Assembly (NCBI RefSeq): GCF_002999335.1
Contig: NW_020312170.1
Location: 186,001 to 250,000, forward strand
Length of the DNA: 64,000 nt
From: Cyclospora cayetanensis
Taxonomy: Eukaryota; Apicomplexa; Conoidasida; Eucoccidiorida; Eimeriidae
Direction: 5' to 3'
This document shows, piece after piece, positions 1-11,616 of the stretch. Position numbers and translations under genes: made by a program. Positions within the stretch are counted from its first letter, which is position 1. Each line of letters opens with the position of its first letter. The notes under the pieces are model-generated. The model did no database searches and was not told the origin of the DNA. It saw only the letters and a program-made list of their open reading frames with translations.

Positions 1-538
1 CTGTCCCTCAGACCACACCGTTTGGCAGCCGAAACAGCTCCTGGCTTGTACAGTGTCTCACCCGCTTTCTCCCCTCGGAGCCAACACACATCCGTGGTAT
101 AATCAAAGGATGCATAAACGCAGGGCTCGCTCTCCACGCAGAGGTCCAAGCACTCCTGCAATGTTGAGACAGAACCATCCGCTATGACGCGTACTAGGAG
201 GCCCTGAACGAGGCCCTCCTCCTTGCATGAGTCCGTGCAGCTTCCAAGTCCAGTAATTCCGTTGTTTGGCACGGAACTTTCGAATGCGCTTTTTTGCATA
301 AGCGAACAGGCACTGGAGGCCTCTGCGGTAGAATCAAACGAAAACTTATCACATTTCAGGTCTGCATAACACAACTCTTTACACTCTACAACGGTGGAAG
401 CCGCCGTTTCCTGCCGAGAAACCATATGCACGACCGCAGAATAGAAGCACAGCGGAAATTCCATCTGCAGCACGTGCAAGTGCAGGGCTGCCTCATCAGC
501 AGAGAGCCAGCCTTCGGTGTCCGCAAGCCCGAGTTCAA
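1..538 (-). CDS. PAN/Apple-domain secreted protein, internal exon, partial
   Basis: An open exon without a start codon covers the left edge of the window on the minus strand. It begins after a pyrimidine-rich tract ending CCCATAG and continues beyond position 1. The translation is Cys-rich and shows two Apple-like units. The first contains ECKELCYADLKCDKFSFD, then SACSL and GSC. The second contains ECLDLCVESEPCVYASF, then VCWLRGE and a closing KRC. This spacing (CxxxCxxxxxC, aromatic stretch, C-x-L) is typical of PAN/Apple modules, which in coccidian microneme and surface proteins act in carbohydrate or protein binding. Upstream exons are not settled. A hydrophobic signal-peptide-like start at 1803 (minus) could be the first exon, but I could not connect it. 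The family call rests on the cysteine pattern and is fairly secure; a microneme location is inference. Confidence 0.68.
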
Positions 539-2489
539 CTATGGGAGAAGACAGCAAGACAACCGCTGAGGCCAAAAAGGCCGTACAGGCAGCGGATGCC
601 CGCACTGAAGGAGCAAAGACAGGGGCAAGCCTCATTGCGTCTCTGAGCAGGAAGAGGCAAGAAGATGGGGGAATGGAGTCGAAGAAAGAATTAAAGGCAC
701 GAAAGTGTGCAAAAAACGAGCAGGAATAAGAACCAGCCTCTATGGAGGCCCTGTTTGTTGCTGCACAGGCAGTTGAGCTGGTTTTGCGCGGCTGCTTCAC
801 ACAGCCGTGAAGGACAGCCGGGAACCGTGTTCAGTGATGAGCTAAACGATGAAGGAAGACGCAGAAAGAGCAACTGAACAAACACAGAAAGAGAATAATA
901 CAGCTGTAAGCCATCCACCGCACATCGAGCCACATTGCACTCCAGCTAGCCAGTGAGTGACCCAGGCCCGTCCCGGTAAAGGCCACAGAGAGCAGGGACA
1001 CCTCTCGGCCCGTTACCCACCCAGTCTGCTTGGCTGCATTCTTTCCTGCAGTTTGATTTATTGTAAAGCCGGCATTCTATCATTTAGAGCGTATTTTTCA
1101 ACTAGTGAAGCAGAGATGTGGGGTCACTTGCAGTACCGAAAAGCATGGAGCTGGTTCCGGGGTGTACATGCGACCGCTCTCAGTCATGCGGCAAATAAGC
1201 CCACCAGCTCTCATCGCTTGGACCGATGCTCAGAATTCTAAGGAAAAGTGAATCAGCAAGCAATTTTCACTGCATCAACCGCCCTCGCTCCTTCCCTCAC
1301 ACTTGAAAGTGACCCCTCCTCGGTCCAGGACATCCGGTCGGTCCCACGTTCTGAAGCGTTATTTTCTGCCTTGGTGTATGTTGTCTCTCATGATGCGTGC
1401 TTATTAAGGTGATTCAGAAACATATTCGCAGATCAGTGGATCCTTAGGACGCTGTGTGTGTGTATATGTGCGCCCCACGCCGAGCCCTGAGGATGCGCGC
1501 GGCTCTGTCCCGACAGGTTCAAGATGCTTCTACGTGTGCAAGAAGGGGGTTTTGCCTGAATTCGACACTGACTCGACACTTTGCAACCGCCCAGTGACTG
1601 CAAAAATTGATATTGCACCATGAAGCAAAGGCGCGGCCAAGTGTGCCGCGGGAACTGGGGAAGGCAAAGAGGAGCCGAGATGCCCCCAGAGAGGCATGAG
1701 CCTGTATAGGTTTTGAAAAGGTGGAAGCAAATAGAAAGCTAAGAATTAAGGGCAGAACGAAGGATGCGAGTACCCAGTGGCACTGCAATGTGTGGGCCTG
1801 CATCTCGCCTCACCGCTTGCTTTCCCTTTGCGGCGGTTACCAAATATTCGGAAAACTTGACGGCGAACTGCTCCTGAGAGGAGACAGTCGGCCAGCCCTT
1901 CTGCGTATACACCTGAAGCAAAGTTCCTGTGACGATGCGGTGCATCCTGCTAAAGCACTATCTTTTACTTGGCCATACGGCGAGTTACAGCAAGGAGCAT
2001 AGAACGAGAGGGCAACTGCCCTATTCTTTCTCCCTAATATCTAGGCCCCAAAAACTCAGGAATGCCCCTAACAGAAGTTTACTTTCGCCTCTGCTGCATA
2101 GGTAAAAGGCAGAGCATGAGAGAAACTGGGGCTCTATTTTGCGAACAGCGATCAAGTGCGGTAGCAAGGCCTTTTCTCACAAAGGTAAGACGCCATGATA
2201 ACTAGGCCCAAACGGCATATACGAACTCTATGAAGCAGTCTCAGTATCATTTTCTCCATAAGTTCGTACGGCTGTCGCCTTCTGCTCCTCTGACTCTGTG
2301 CCTGCTGGTTTGCTGTTTGCCCCCTACCATTATCAGTGTTTCCTTCTTTGTCCCTAGAGAGCTGTTGAAGACTTATTCTGGTGCTGCCTCTGTACCAGAG
2401 TACGTTTGTAAGGCGCGAAAGCAAAAGCATCAATTGCCCAGGATGCCGAGCCTGGAAGAAGAACTCGAGGGAGAAAAAATGGATCAGGG
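539..2489. other. Probable introns/5' part of the PAN/Apple gene, otherwise unassigned
   Basis: No complete gene is visible. On the minus strand an ATG at 1803 opens a frame to 1519 whose first residues, MQAHTLQCHWVLASFVLPLI, look like a signal peptide followed by a Cys-containing stretch. It could be exon 1 of the Cys-rich protein downstream on the same strand. No splice path could be proved, so it is recorded only as a candidate. Confidence 0.3.
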
Positions 2490-3662
2490 TTAAATTTCAT
2501 CAGGGTCATATTCCTGTTCTCCGCAGTGAACCCCGCCTCCCCATCCTCCATCCTCTTCCTTACATTCAGCTGCATTTTCCAAAGACTCGAAGAAATGCAG
2601 TGGGACCGGTACATTGGGGGCTTCTTGCTTGACGCTAAGGAGGGCTTTTCTCGCGGCTAGCAGCTCCTCGACTAGCCACTCGTCTCTCTCTGCTTGCGGC
2701 GTCATGGCGGCTTCGGGGGTGTGCGTGTCTGCTTCGTGCAAAGATTTTCGTTGCTTATCGACAGCAGCAGCAGAATCGATAGCAGGGGAGACGGCAGCAT
2801 CTTTAGCCGACGGCTCAGAAGCCTCCTGCTCAGAAGCCTCCTGCAGCTGCTGCAGCAGCAGCGCAAGGGCCTTGAGACAACAGCTACGGTTCTCTGTAAG
2901 GTGTGCTCCCAAGGCATTGCATGCGGCAGAAAGACGCTCCTCTGCGTCTGGAACCATCAGAAGAGTTTCGGTCAGAACGTTTCGTCTTTGGCGAATGTCG
3001 CTTGGCTCACGTCCTGCAGCCTGGAGAGAAGGTGGAGGCAAGCAAGCGTGCAAGCACACGACAGCTAAGTGCTGGGAGGTGGCTCTACACACGGCAGCAA
3101 CAGGCGTTGCAGATACACGAAGGCAGCTTAATGCCGACGAGAACAAGGTGGAAAGCAATGAGGGCCATATGCCGACACGAAGCACAGACAGCAGCAACGT
3201 AGGAGAGCACCCGGTAGAAAAGGGTGGCATGAGTCAAAGGAACACCTCAGGAGGAAAGGTGACAACAAGCATTTTTTCAGATGGATTATTGCACACACTC
3301 TGGAAAACACATAGTGCGCAAAAGAACGACGAAGCATTGAGGCGATGCCTGCCTGTCCCACGTCAGCAGGAAAGAAGGCAGACTTGGGCAGGAGATACAC
3401 CTTATGTCGGTTGAAATGTCACGGGAAGAACTAGATGCTAAGAAAGCCGCATCCGTATCGTGATGCCTCAGTGCATCGGCATCAACAAGAGCAGACACCA
3501 AAGGAGCAGTGGTTCAAGTAAGCGGGACGGAGGGGTGCTTACCTCCATTTGGTGAAGGACCTGCTGATGCTCAAGAACCTCCGCTCTGTAGCAGACGAGA
3601 TCCTTGAGCGTGCGTTCAACAACCTTCCGCTTGATCACCAGCTGACGACGGAAGCAATCCAT
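2490..3662 (-). CDS. Tubulin-folding cofactor A (TBCA)
   Basis: Two exons, 3543-3662 and 2490-3020, join in phase 0 (donor GAG|GTAAGC, acceptor CTCTCCAG|GCT) to give 216 residues. TBCA captures beta-tubulin in the cytosolic tubulin-folding pathway. The family signature is present along the chain: an N-terminal helix with IKRKVVERTLKDLVCYRAE, then SDIRQRRNVLTETLLMVPDA with ERLSAACNAL, and a last helix EELLAARKALLSVKQEAP. Most TBCA proteins are about 110 residues. Here an insertion rich in Ser, Glu and Ala (EASEQEASEPSAKDAAVSP and following) separates the second and third helices, and an acidic tail ends DPDEI. The insertion should loop out of the helical bundle. The start is the ATG at 3662 because the TBCA homology begins right there. 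Confidence 0.85.
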
Positions 3663-4501
3663 CCTGAGAGATGGTAGTGACAATGAAGGTGCTCGTGTCT
3701 TTGCCGCAGATCCGGATGCTGATGCCGCAGGGGATGCAGGTACAACTGTTTGAGACGCCCACAATAGTCTCGATACGCGGCGGGGTCGCTACGTGCGAGG
3801 TTGCAACAGATGCTACTGAAGCCAGAGAGGGCCCACCCTACTGACGTCGACAGGACTCAGCGGCAGCAAAGCGCAGGAAATTGAGCGCTCTTCCGTCTGG
3901 AGTTTGAGGTTCAAGTAAATTAAATAAGGGAACACAGCAGATGTAGTAGATTTGTCTCGCGTGGAGAGAAGGAACTTCCGAGAACAGGTGGCCCTGGTGG
4001 TCATGGCGGCGACCCTCCGACAGGACCTGGAGGCCCCCTCTCCCCCGATGAAACAGCCCTACTTTTGCATAGTCGTCTAAAAATTCGTTACAAAACCCTT
4101 TTTCTTGATAATCATCGGGAAAGTTCGAGGGAGAAGATAAGCAAACGGGAGGTATCAGCGACTTCTGTGGGTTGAGGTGCCTGTACACCCGAACACGGCG
4201 TGAAAATCCGCAGGGCTTTGGATACGGTCTTAACCTGACGGTTGACTCTTAAGCCTGATCGCTTGCTTGCCTCACCCTCTCGGTGTGTCTGGGCTGCTGC
4301 TGCAGCACAAAGGCTCATCGTCTTTGTCACACTGCGCTTCCACCTTGACTGACAGGAATGCCAGAATTTGCAGCGAAACACGGCTGGTTCGAGCTCCAAG
4401 GGAGACCGTGAGGGGCACAGAATCGTTAAGAACAACTGAATACGGCAGTGGCAGTAGCAGGAGGAGCAGCAACAGTGGTGACCGCCTCCGCAGCTCTTGC
4501 A
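3663..4501. other. Intergenic interval
   Basis: This lies between two divergently transcribed genes (TBCA leftward, the DHH phosphoesterase rightward), so it should hold both promoters. I see no ORF with family resemblance, no repeat array and no recognisable motif. Confidence 0.4.
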
Positions 4502-7500
4502 ATGCCAATTTTGATCTCCGCAATCGAGAAGGCGCATGCCCTTCTCGGTGAGTCACCATTCTTCTCTTTGAGGGTCCTGGACGGACGTGCTACAGAATTA
4601 CACCCCGATAAGAGACTATCGGCTTTTCCCCTTCTGGATCGGGTTTAGAGGCATATAAACATCACCCTAGTTGCCATTGATGCCGTTGTTGCCGTTGCTG
4701 TTGTTCCCCAGATCGTCACGAAAGCGCAGTTCTGGAGCAAAGGGCTGCTGTTGCTGGTGCTGAGGCTGCGGACTCTGCGGGCCTGGCACCAACAGCAGCA
4801 GGCGAAGGAGAGGCAGATGCAGTGGCGATGGCAGAAGCAGCGGCAGTAGCGGCAGCACAGAAAGCAGCAGCAGCAGGCACTGCTGCCTGTGCCTCTTGGG
4901 CGGCTCCTTCTGCGGCCAGCTACCTCTCCCGTTGCGCTACTCGTCTGCGTATCGGGGTAGCTGACAAAGTAGAGTCACAGCCTGCCAAGAATCTGGAAGC
5001 GGATGTTGCAGTAATCCTTGGAAATAGCAGTGCAGACCTGGTGCGTATCAACTTTGCGGTGTTTCTCAAGTGGTGTGAAGGAGCAGCAGCCTTTCGACAG
5101 TAGGCGTTCCCCCCCTTCCCCCACACCAATAAGGGCGGCCCCCCAGGGGCCCCCCAGGGGCCCCCCATGGCTCCGGAATGAAAAACTTTGGGTTTTGAAT
5201 TTGCGAGTGTCACAGGACTCGACAGTTGCTGCCATAGGCTACGCATTTGCTCTGGAAACTTGCAGACTCCTGCAGCGTGGGCTGAGCTTTGACAGCAGCC
5301 ATCAGCAGCAACACGAGGCGGATCTTCCAGCATTTCTGCCCCTGGTGGATTGCAGTGCTGCCGATTTTCGCAGCAGATTGCAGGTCGGCGTCGCTGGCAG
5401 GAAGCTGTGCTGCATTTGGCGTTTCTGCTGCTATTTGTCTGCATTTCGAAAAAAATTCCTCCGAGTTCAAAAAGTGCTGCGTTGCCTCAGGCGGACTGGT
5501 GGATCTCCTCATGTCTTGGCGTCCCCGCTGCCTCGCGTCTTCTCTTCACCACTCACTCCGAAGTGCATCAGGTGGGCAGCAGGCTGAAGAGGCGAGACAC
5601 CCTATCAAGCTCCTGGGGCTGCATGCGTCTCGATTGGCGTCAATCTGGCAGCCGTTCCACCTGTCTCGCGGTGCAGCTAGGGGGGGCATGTAGCTCCCTG
5701 CTCATTCTGATCTGGACGCTGCAGAAAAAAAAGCCTTCGCTAGCTGCGTAGGCATGCGTTTTTCAATAAGCTTTACTGTGGCTAGATGGAGGTATGGGTC
5801 GGGAGGGAGGAAGGGTGTGTTTGCATGTGTTTGTGTTTGTATGTGTGTATGTATGTGGTTGTGTGGGTATGTGTGTTTATGTGTATGTGTTCAAATGTGT
5901 TTATGTGTATGTGTGCGTATTATGTTTAGGTGCATTGTATTTGTGTGTGTTGTGTGTGTGTGTGTATTCTGTTTGTATGTACATGTATGTATATGTATGT
6001 ATATGCATGTGAATGTATGTGTGTATGTGTATGTATATATATACATATATATATTATGTATGTATACATATACATATATGTATATACATTTATGTATGTG
6101 TGTGTGTATGTGTGTGCATTGGTTGGGTTGCAGTTGCTGGAGCAGCTGCAGAATCCAGAGACATCCGTGAGGGTGTGCCTAGTGGACCATAATGATTTGG
6201 GCAGTGGCAGTAGAGAGCAGTACGCCATTGCTGCAGTAACTAGAGTTTCTGGTGCTGATGATAGTGATGATGATGATAGTGGCGCTGCTGCAAAGAGGCT
6301 GCAAAGAAGTTGCATGTGTTGGGTTTCTTGTTAGTTTTCTCTGGCGTTTCGCTGCTCGATGCAGGCAAGACAAGACATGAAAGTCTTACGTGTTGAGGGG
6401 CCTTGCGGTTTGCAGATGGCGGCAGCATGTGGTGAGCTGCGTGGATCATCACGTCGACAAGAAGGCCCTTCCAGCGGCATGCAAGAAGCGCATCACCGGC
6501 CCTTGCGTTGGGTCTTGTTCCTCCCTTGTGGCTCTCCTTGTAAGCCCTACAAACGACACGCGAAGTTGTTGCATGCGCTAGTGTAAGCGTATGGGGACGG
6601 GCAGCGATGCCTGGAAGCGCTCACACGAAACGTGGGGGGAGGGGGGACTGCGGTGGGTGGCTTGCAGCTCGAGGCATTGCAAATCCATTATTCGGAAATA
6701 TTACCTCCTTTGCCCCAGGATCTTGCAGCCCTTCTCATTGGTGCCATTATAACAGGTAGCTCGCTCAACGCCTTCTTTTCAGCGCGAACGTCTGAGTCAC
6801 GAAACTCCTCTCATGCCAAAATAACCATCCTGCGATAGGGGAGAGGGGGGAGAAAAGGGGGCCCTCTGCACCATCTGGCGGTGTGTTTGCCTCGTTTTAC
6901 GTGTGTCGCTGTACAGACACCGTGGCGTGCAGACCTGACCTCTCGGACCTTCGATGGAACGCCATGTAGGGCGACAACTCCGATGCCTCGCGATGGCGGC
7001 ACCTCCTTTTAGAGTACAAACAAGCAGAGGTGTAGCAGCGCCTGTGCATGCTAGGCCTCGGCAGAAATTCTCTAGGTTCACAACGACACTCATGCCCACG
7101 TGCCTTGAGCGGCTGTATGTAGGGGCTGTGTGTTTCGCGGGAGCGATGCAGAGATGCTCACGCTCTAGCATGGCTCTCCGGGTTGTTAGGATGGAGTTAC
7201 TCGTTGGTGCTGACAGCGCAGCAAAGTTTTGACGTCATGCGCTTCGATAGCCGACGCTTGCTGGAAGTTGTACGCTGCATGCACATAAGGCCACAGGACT
7301 GATGCAGCGTCGTTCAGCCGTTTCAACTCTCTACGCCCCCGCTACCTATGCATGCGACACAGTTTAAACTTGTTCTTTTGTTTACTTAGGGTGTCACGGC
7401 TTTGCTCAAATCAGACTACAAGTGCTTCTCTTACGCCGAGTGCTCCGTAAGAGAGAAGAAGGGGCCGGCCCTTCGGGAGGGCCGTGTTGCAGCCACGCGC

Positions 7501-8457
7501 AACCCCACCACCCACCCACCCATCCACACAGAGAAACAAACACACAAACACACAGACACACACAGAGAGAGAGAGAAAGAAGGACTGACGGCTTCTATCC
7601 AGTACCACCAGCCTTCATCACTCCTGTGCGATACAGGTTGCCTTTTCGTCTCTGACGATCAGCGTGCAGCTCCTTTTGGCCAAAGAGGAAAGGCGACGCC
7701 AGCTGTTTGAGGCGATCGTAAGTTGCCTGTATACATATATATGGATATATTGATTCGTTTTCTTGACAGCTCCCCTGCCAGGATATATACTCCTTTTCCA
7801 CCGCCGAGCTAAATGCGGCTGCTGATACACCTGGCTTGCAAGGATGCCCGCCATGCGTCATGTTCCTGCTTTCAGATTGCAGAGGCAGCTCAGGGCCGCC
7901 AAGTGTACATACTGCTCTCGCTGAGCCCCCGAGAAGGCGGCTCAAACCGTACGGCATGCCGCCGCCTCCTTCAGGGATTTGTTGAAATTTTCGTCTCGAG
8001 AGGACTAGCGTTATCTCTGCTTCGCAAGAGTTTGCGTGTGCGTTTTATCGCAGAGTTCGACAGACAGCTGGCCCTCTTTGCAGTTGCAGAGGAGTCCAAG
8101 CGTTTAGAACGTGCGTCATGAAATTCTGCATTTCCCTGCTTCGCCATTAGATGGCTGGAACCTTCTCCCTTTGTTACTGATCGCGGGATGGATACTATGC
8201 GAGGAAGAAGAGGGTGCAGGGCTGCCAGATCTCGCGCCGAAAATGCGGTGTACGTACAGCAACAGCTGCTGAGGGGCAGCTTCTTATGGCTAGTAGGATG
8301 TGCGGTAGTTTTTATGGGTGTGCAGGTGCGCGGGCATTCCTTGCCTCCTGTGACAATCTCCGACCTGAAGGCGATGTCAAAGCGTCACCTAAGAGGTCGC
8401 TCGGAGAAGCATCAACCCTCTCGGAGGCTGTCGTCGATCCAGAAGGCCATGTGTTAG
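4502..8457 (+). CDS. DHH-family exopolyphosphatase / prune-like phosphoesterase
   Basis: Exons I can place: 4502-4547, 4712-5040, 5216-5383, 5694-5747, 6134-6235, 6426-6539, 6668-6755, 6917-6965, 7222-7266, 7390-7446, 7670-7717 and 7876 onward. Motifs fall in family order. The N-x-D-x-D motif is VILGNSSADL joined to DSTVAAIGYAFAL. Next come SRLQ, the substrate-side LVDHNDLG, the DHH motif VVSCVDHHVDKKALP followed by GPCVGSCSSLVA, and the metal-binding LIGAIIT joined to DTVACRPDLSDLRW. The DHHA2 part holds FDVMRFDSRRLLE, LLKSDYKCFSY and RRQLFEAI joined to IAEAAQGRQVYILLSLS. The family uses divalent metals to hydrolyse polyphosphate, pyrophosphate or cyclic nucleotides; the actual substrate here is unknown. 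Pieces between 5384-5693 and 6966-7221 and the exact C-terminus (8120-8457) remain unresolved. Ala-rich tracts enlarge the N-terminus. Confidence 0.8.
5132..5172. repeat. Short GGGGCCCCCC tandem repeat in an intron
   Basis: A 12-bp unit of the form GGGGCCCCCCA is repeated about three times inside the intron between the N-x-D and D-x-D coding exons of the phosphoesterase gene. It is almost pure G/C and self-complementary. Confidence 0.7.
5808..6118. repeat. TG/TATG-rich microsatellite in an intron
   Basis: Degenerate TGTG, TATG and TATATA runs fill most of the intron between exons 5694-5747 and 6134-6235 of the phosphoesterase gene. Long Cys/Val/Tyr frames across it are by-products of the repeat. 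Confidence 0.85.
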
Positions 8458-9372
8458 GATTTTGCTTTTTCAAGGTAGTAGGGAGGAGGAGACGTTGGGG
8501 AAGGGTCGGTTCCTAGGCTTCGGAGCCTTGATAGGGAAGGCAGCGCTGAGCTTAGGCAGCCTTAGCATGGGGCAACTAAATACGACTGCGGTCTGGAATT
8601 GTTTCTCATGCATGCGCAGGTTCACTCGTGCCTCTCTCGAAAGCTCCTAGAGCCTCTGGTGGCGTTCTGTTTCAAGGGGGAACCTGCTGTAGAGGTTCAG
8701 CACCGTTGAGGAGGAGTCCTTCTTGTCAGAAAAATATCGCACTCCGGTACGCCCACTCTTGAGTGAGAGCTCCCATAACGCTTCACGTCGGTTGCTCACA
8801 AAATTTTCAAAACTCCGTCCCTTCTCGCGGTGCCTATATATTAATGTATACCCATTTTAACAGTCCGACGCTGCACAGCTGTTTCGATCGATATAGCTAC
8901 AACGCACCACCACCAGCCGTAGCGGTCATTTCTGCTGCCAGGTGACTGGCACGAAAAAAATTCGCTAACACATCTAGCGATTGCGCCTTTCGACGCTGTG
9001 CTGCCGTCTGGCGTAAAAGGGAGGGCGCAAAGAGGCGGCAAAAAGGCTACTCTCTGGAGTGCAGCCATGCCAGGTTCTCGTCGCTTTCCCCGATATTCTA
9101 GGCACTGGTCAGAAAGAGCGCTTTTAACTTCTTAGAGCGGCTGCCGCGGCAATCCGCAAAGCCCCGAGTCGCCCCCTAGTGGTACGATGAATTTAGCAGA
9201 AAAGACGCCACTCGGGAAATTTTCTCTGCCGCCACACACATGTGGCAGCAGAGAAAAAACCATCTGGTGATCTGCCCACCCTCCGATTCTCCCCCTGTCC
9301 GCCTTGCCCTTCCCCTCTTCCTCTCTGGACCCTAGACATGTCAAGAGACGATTTCTGCCGGCTGCACTGCTT
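8458..9372. other. Intergenic interval
   Basis: This lies between the 3' end of the phosphoesterase gene and the 3' end of the convergent membrane-protein gene. No coding segment, structured RNA or repeat array could be supported. Confidence 0.4.
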
Positions 9373-10702
9373 CTAAATCAGCACAATCCATGGGGAGGGC
9401 ACGCTCAAAAAGTACTCAAAGAGCAAAGGCCACAGGTGTGGTGCTGCTGCCGCGGCTCCTACTGCAACTACTGTTGCGGCAGGAAAAAGTTTTCTAGAAG
9501 GATGTCGTTCCAGGACCGGAAGGCTGCGCGCGCCGCAAGACAACAGCACCAAAAGCTGTATGAGAAGCAGAGAGGGAGCAGCAGCAGCGGGAACAAAGAG
9601 GCCAAGTTGTATGGGGCGGAGGAGCAGCAGCACCAGCACGCAAAAACAGATGCAATGCAACCTTGCAGCGTCCCCTCCTAGCGGCAACATTCGGTCTGGC
9701 TCACGCTGCTGCATCTGCCGTTCTCCGAGTTTTTGCCCCCATCGTGTCGAACCATAGCCGAAAAAAAAAGCACCAGCAGCCCCCTCCATCCGCTGCTGCT
9801 GCTGCTGCATTCCCCCCACTGCAGCGGCAATAGGCTGCAGCGGTGGGGAGGGCAGCGGGAGATTCGGAGTTTCCTGCAGAGGAATATTTGCGGAGCGCAT
9901 CTGCTGCAGCAACCGCTGGGCCGTCTGTCCAGCGCTGCTGTCTGGAGTTGCAATGAGCCGTTGCCATAAGTGCCGCCGTTGCAGAGGTGATAACACAGCC
10001 AATCCCCCGAAGGACCCCACCAAGAAACACTGTACCTGGGTTGCCTGCGGCAGCGATAAAATAGCACACGCTTTCCTCCCCCGTCTTGACAACTGGAGAG
10101 CAGCAACACATATAGCCGAGAGAGAGAGAGAGAGACAGAGAGAGAGAGAGCGACAGACAGACAGACAGAGACAGAGAGATAGAGGCCAACAAGGGCGAGG
10201 GATTAGAGGAGCGGCAGTACACTACCTTTAAAGAAGTCACGCGTCGAGCGGCAGCCGCAGCAGCAAGCCCACAGCAGCAGGAAAGGAGGAAGCAGCGATT
10301 GGTGCTGCGAACGATTTGCCGCTGCTCTTCAAGAGAGAAAGAGACACCTCCCGCATGCAGCAGCAGACGCATGCGAGCGTCCAGCACGCGGGCCTCTAAA
10401 AGAGTCATCTGCTGCTGCCGCTGGTGGGGGTGGTGATACTGGGGTTGCTGCTGCTGCTGCTGCTCTCCTACTAGAGAGACTTGAGGCTCAAAGATGTGGT
10501 ACTGTCCTTGCTGCTGCTTCTGCTTCTGCTGCCACGGATGTGAATAAAAAGGCTGATCGTATGAAGACTGCAGGAAGAGCTGCTCGCGGTTCTGCCAGCC
10601 TGCCTGTTGCTGCAAGTTCTCCTCGCTTTGCAGCATCGCGGGGAGACTTCCTTCCATCCCCTGAGACATGTGAAAGCCTCCGGGAACGTTTGAGGCTTCC
10701 AT
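9373..10702 (-). CDS. Hypothetical Gln-rich multipass membrane protein
   Basis: Exon 1 (10226-10702) and exon 2 (9373-10029) join in phase 0 through donor AAAG|GTAGTG and acceptor GGTACAG|TGT, giving 377 residues from the ATG at 10702. The N-terminal 130 residues are rich in Gln, His and Tyr, with a run of six Gln. The splice joins two hydrophobic segments, CFLLSCCCGLAAAAAA and CFLVGSFGGLAVLSPLQ, separated by an Arg/Lys-containing turn, so a membrane hairpin is likely. A third segment, CICFCVLVLLLL, lies near the C-terminus. Between them is a Gln-rich stretch (MQQQQQRMEG). I do not recognise the family. The frame match across a well-formed intron argues that it is real; location and role are unknown. 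Confidence 0.6.
10105..10190. repeat. GA/CAGA microsatellite in an intron
   Basis: An imperfect (GA)n tract merging into GACAGACAGACA lies in the intron between the two exons of the membrane-protein gene. Confidence 0.85.
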
Positions 10703-11616
10703 TTTCGAGCTTTTGGCTCCAATTCAAAGCGTTTGCGACGGCATCGCGCGCGTGGAAAACCAAGCAACGCAAACAAAACGATCCCCCCTACACGCCTCAA
10801 GTCTGTCTACCTGCTACCTCGGAAGGAAGGCCTTCTCCGAGGCTGGCGCTTCGTCGTATCCCTCGTAAGCGCTCCTGTGTGCAGCTGCAGCTGCTGCTTA
10901 CGGGACAGGAATAATAGGACCGACATGCGGCGGGATACTGTGCACAATAAAACCTCCACCGAAGCACCAGAAACACACACCCCGGGGGGGAGAGGCAGCG
11001 CCGCTCGGCTCAATGCAACAACAGGCCCTTGAGATCCTGCTTGCTGCGGGGCACTGGGGTGATGTTTGCTGGTTGCCTGAGGCGAAACGCGCTTTAGGCC
11101 TAAATCTATATAAATCTAATGTCGAATGCAGCCTGGAAGCGGACTTTCTTCGCGAGGGAAGGGGGGGAGCATTGTGTCTGTCACTGCAGTCGCTGCAGAG
11201 CGCTCACAGCGAGTGGCACTCCTGCCGATATTCTCGGGGTATTTCGGATTTTATTGCTGCAACGCGTTGCAACACACAAAACGCCACTAAAAAGCGATGA
11301 ATCTACCGCGTTTCTGGACACTTAGCCAATTTTGCGCTTCAGGAACTCCCGGGTGTACGCACTGATGTTCTGGGGCTTTGGGGGCCCCTCCAAGGATCCT
11401 CACGCGCTGCACCGCGTTTCCCTTCGTGATGCATGTCCTCCCTTCAAAGCAAGCTTTTTTCATCTCTCTCTCTTTCTCTCTGCCTTGCAAGCCCTGCCTG
11501 TGGGAATATTGGACACCTGAATCATTGGTCCTAAGCAGTCGCTGCGAAGCGCATGCGCCACACCCCGTCCTGCCGTCCATTGCACGCCCAACCGCGTCTG
11601 AGGGGGGCCTTTTTGA
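10703..11616. other. Intergenic interval between divergent genes
   Basis: It separates the leftward membrane-protein gene from the rightward glycyl-tRNA synthetase gene and should contain both promoters. No coding homology or repeat array was found. Confidence 0.4.

Noticed and set aside
5754..6334. Cys/Val/Tyr-rich frames over the TG tract
   Set aside because: Simple-sequence artefact; the true coding segment at 6134-6235 uses only a small part of one of them.
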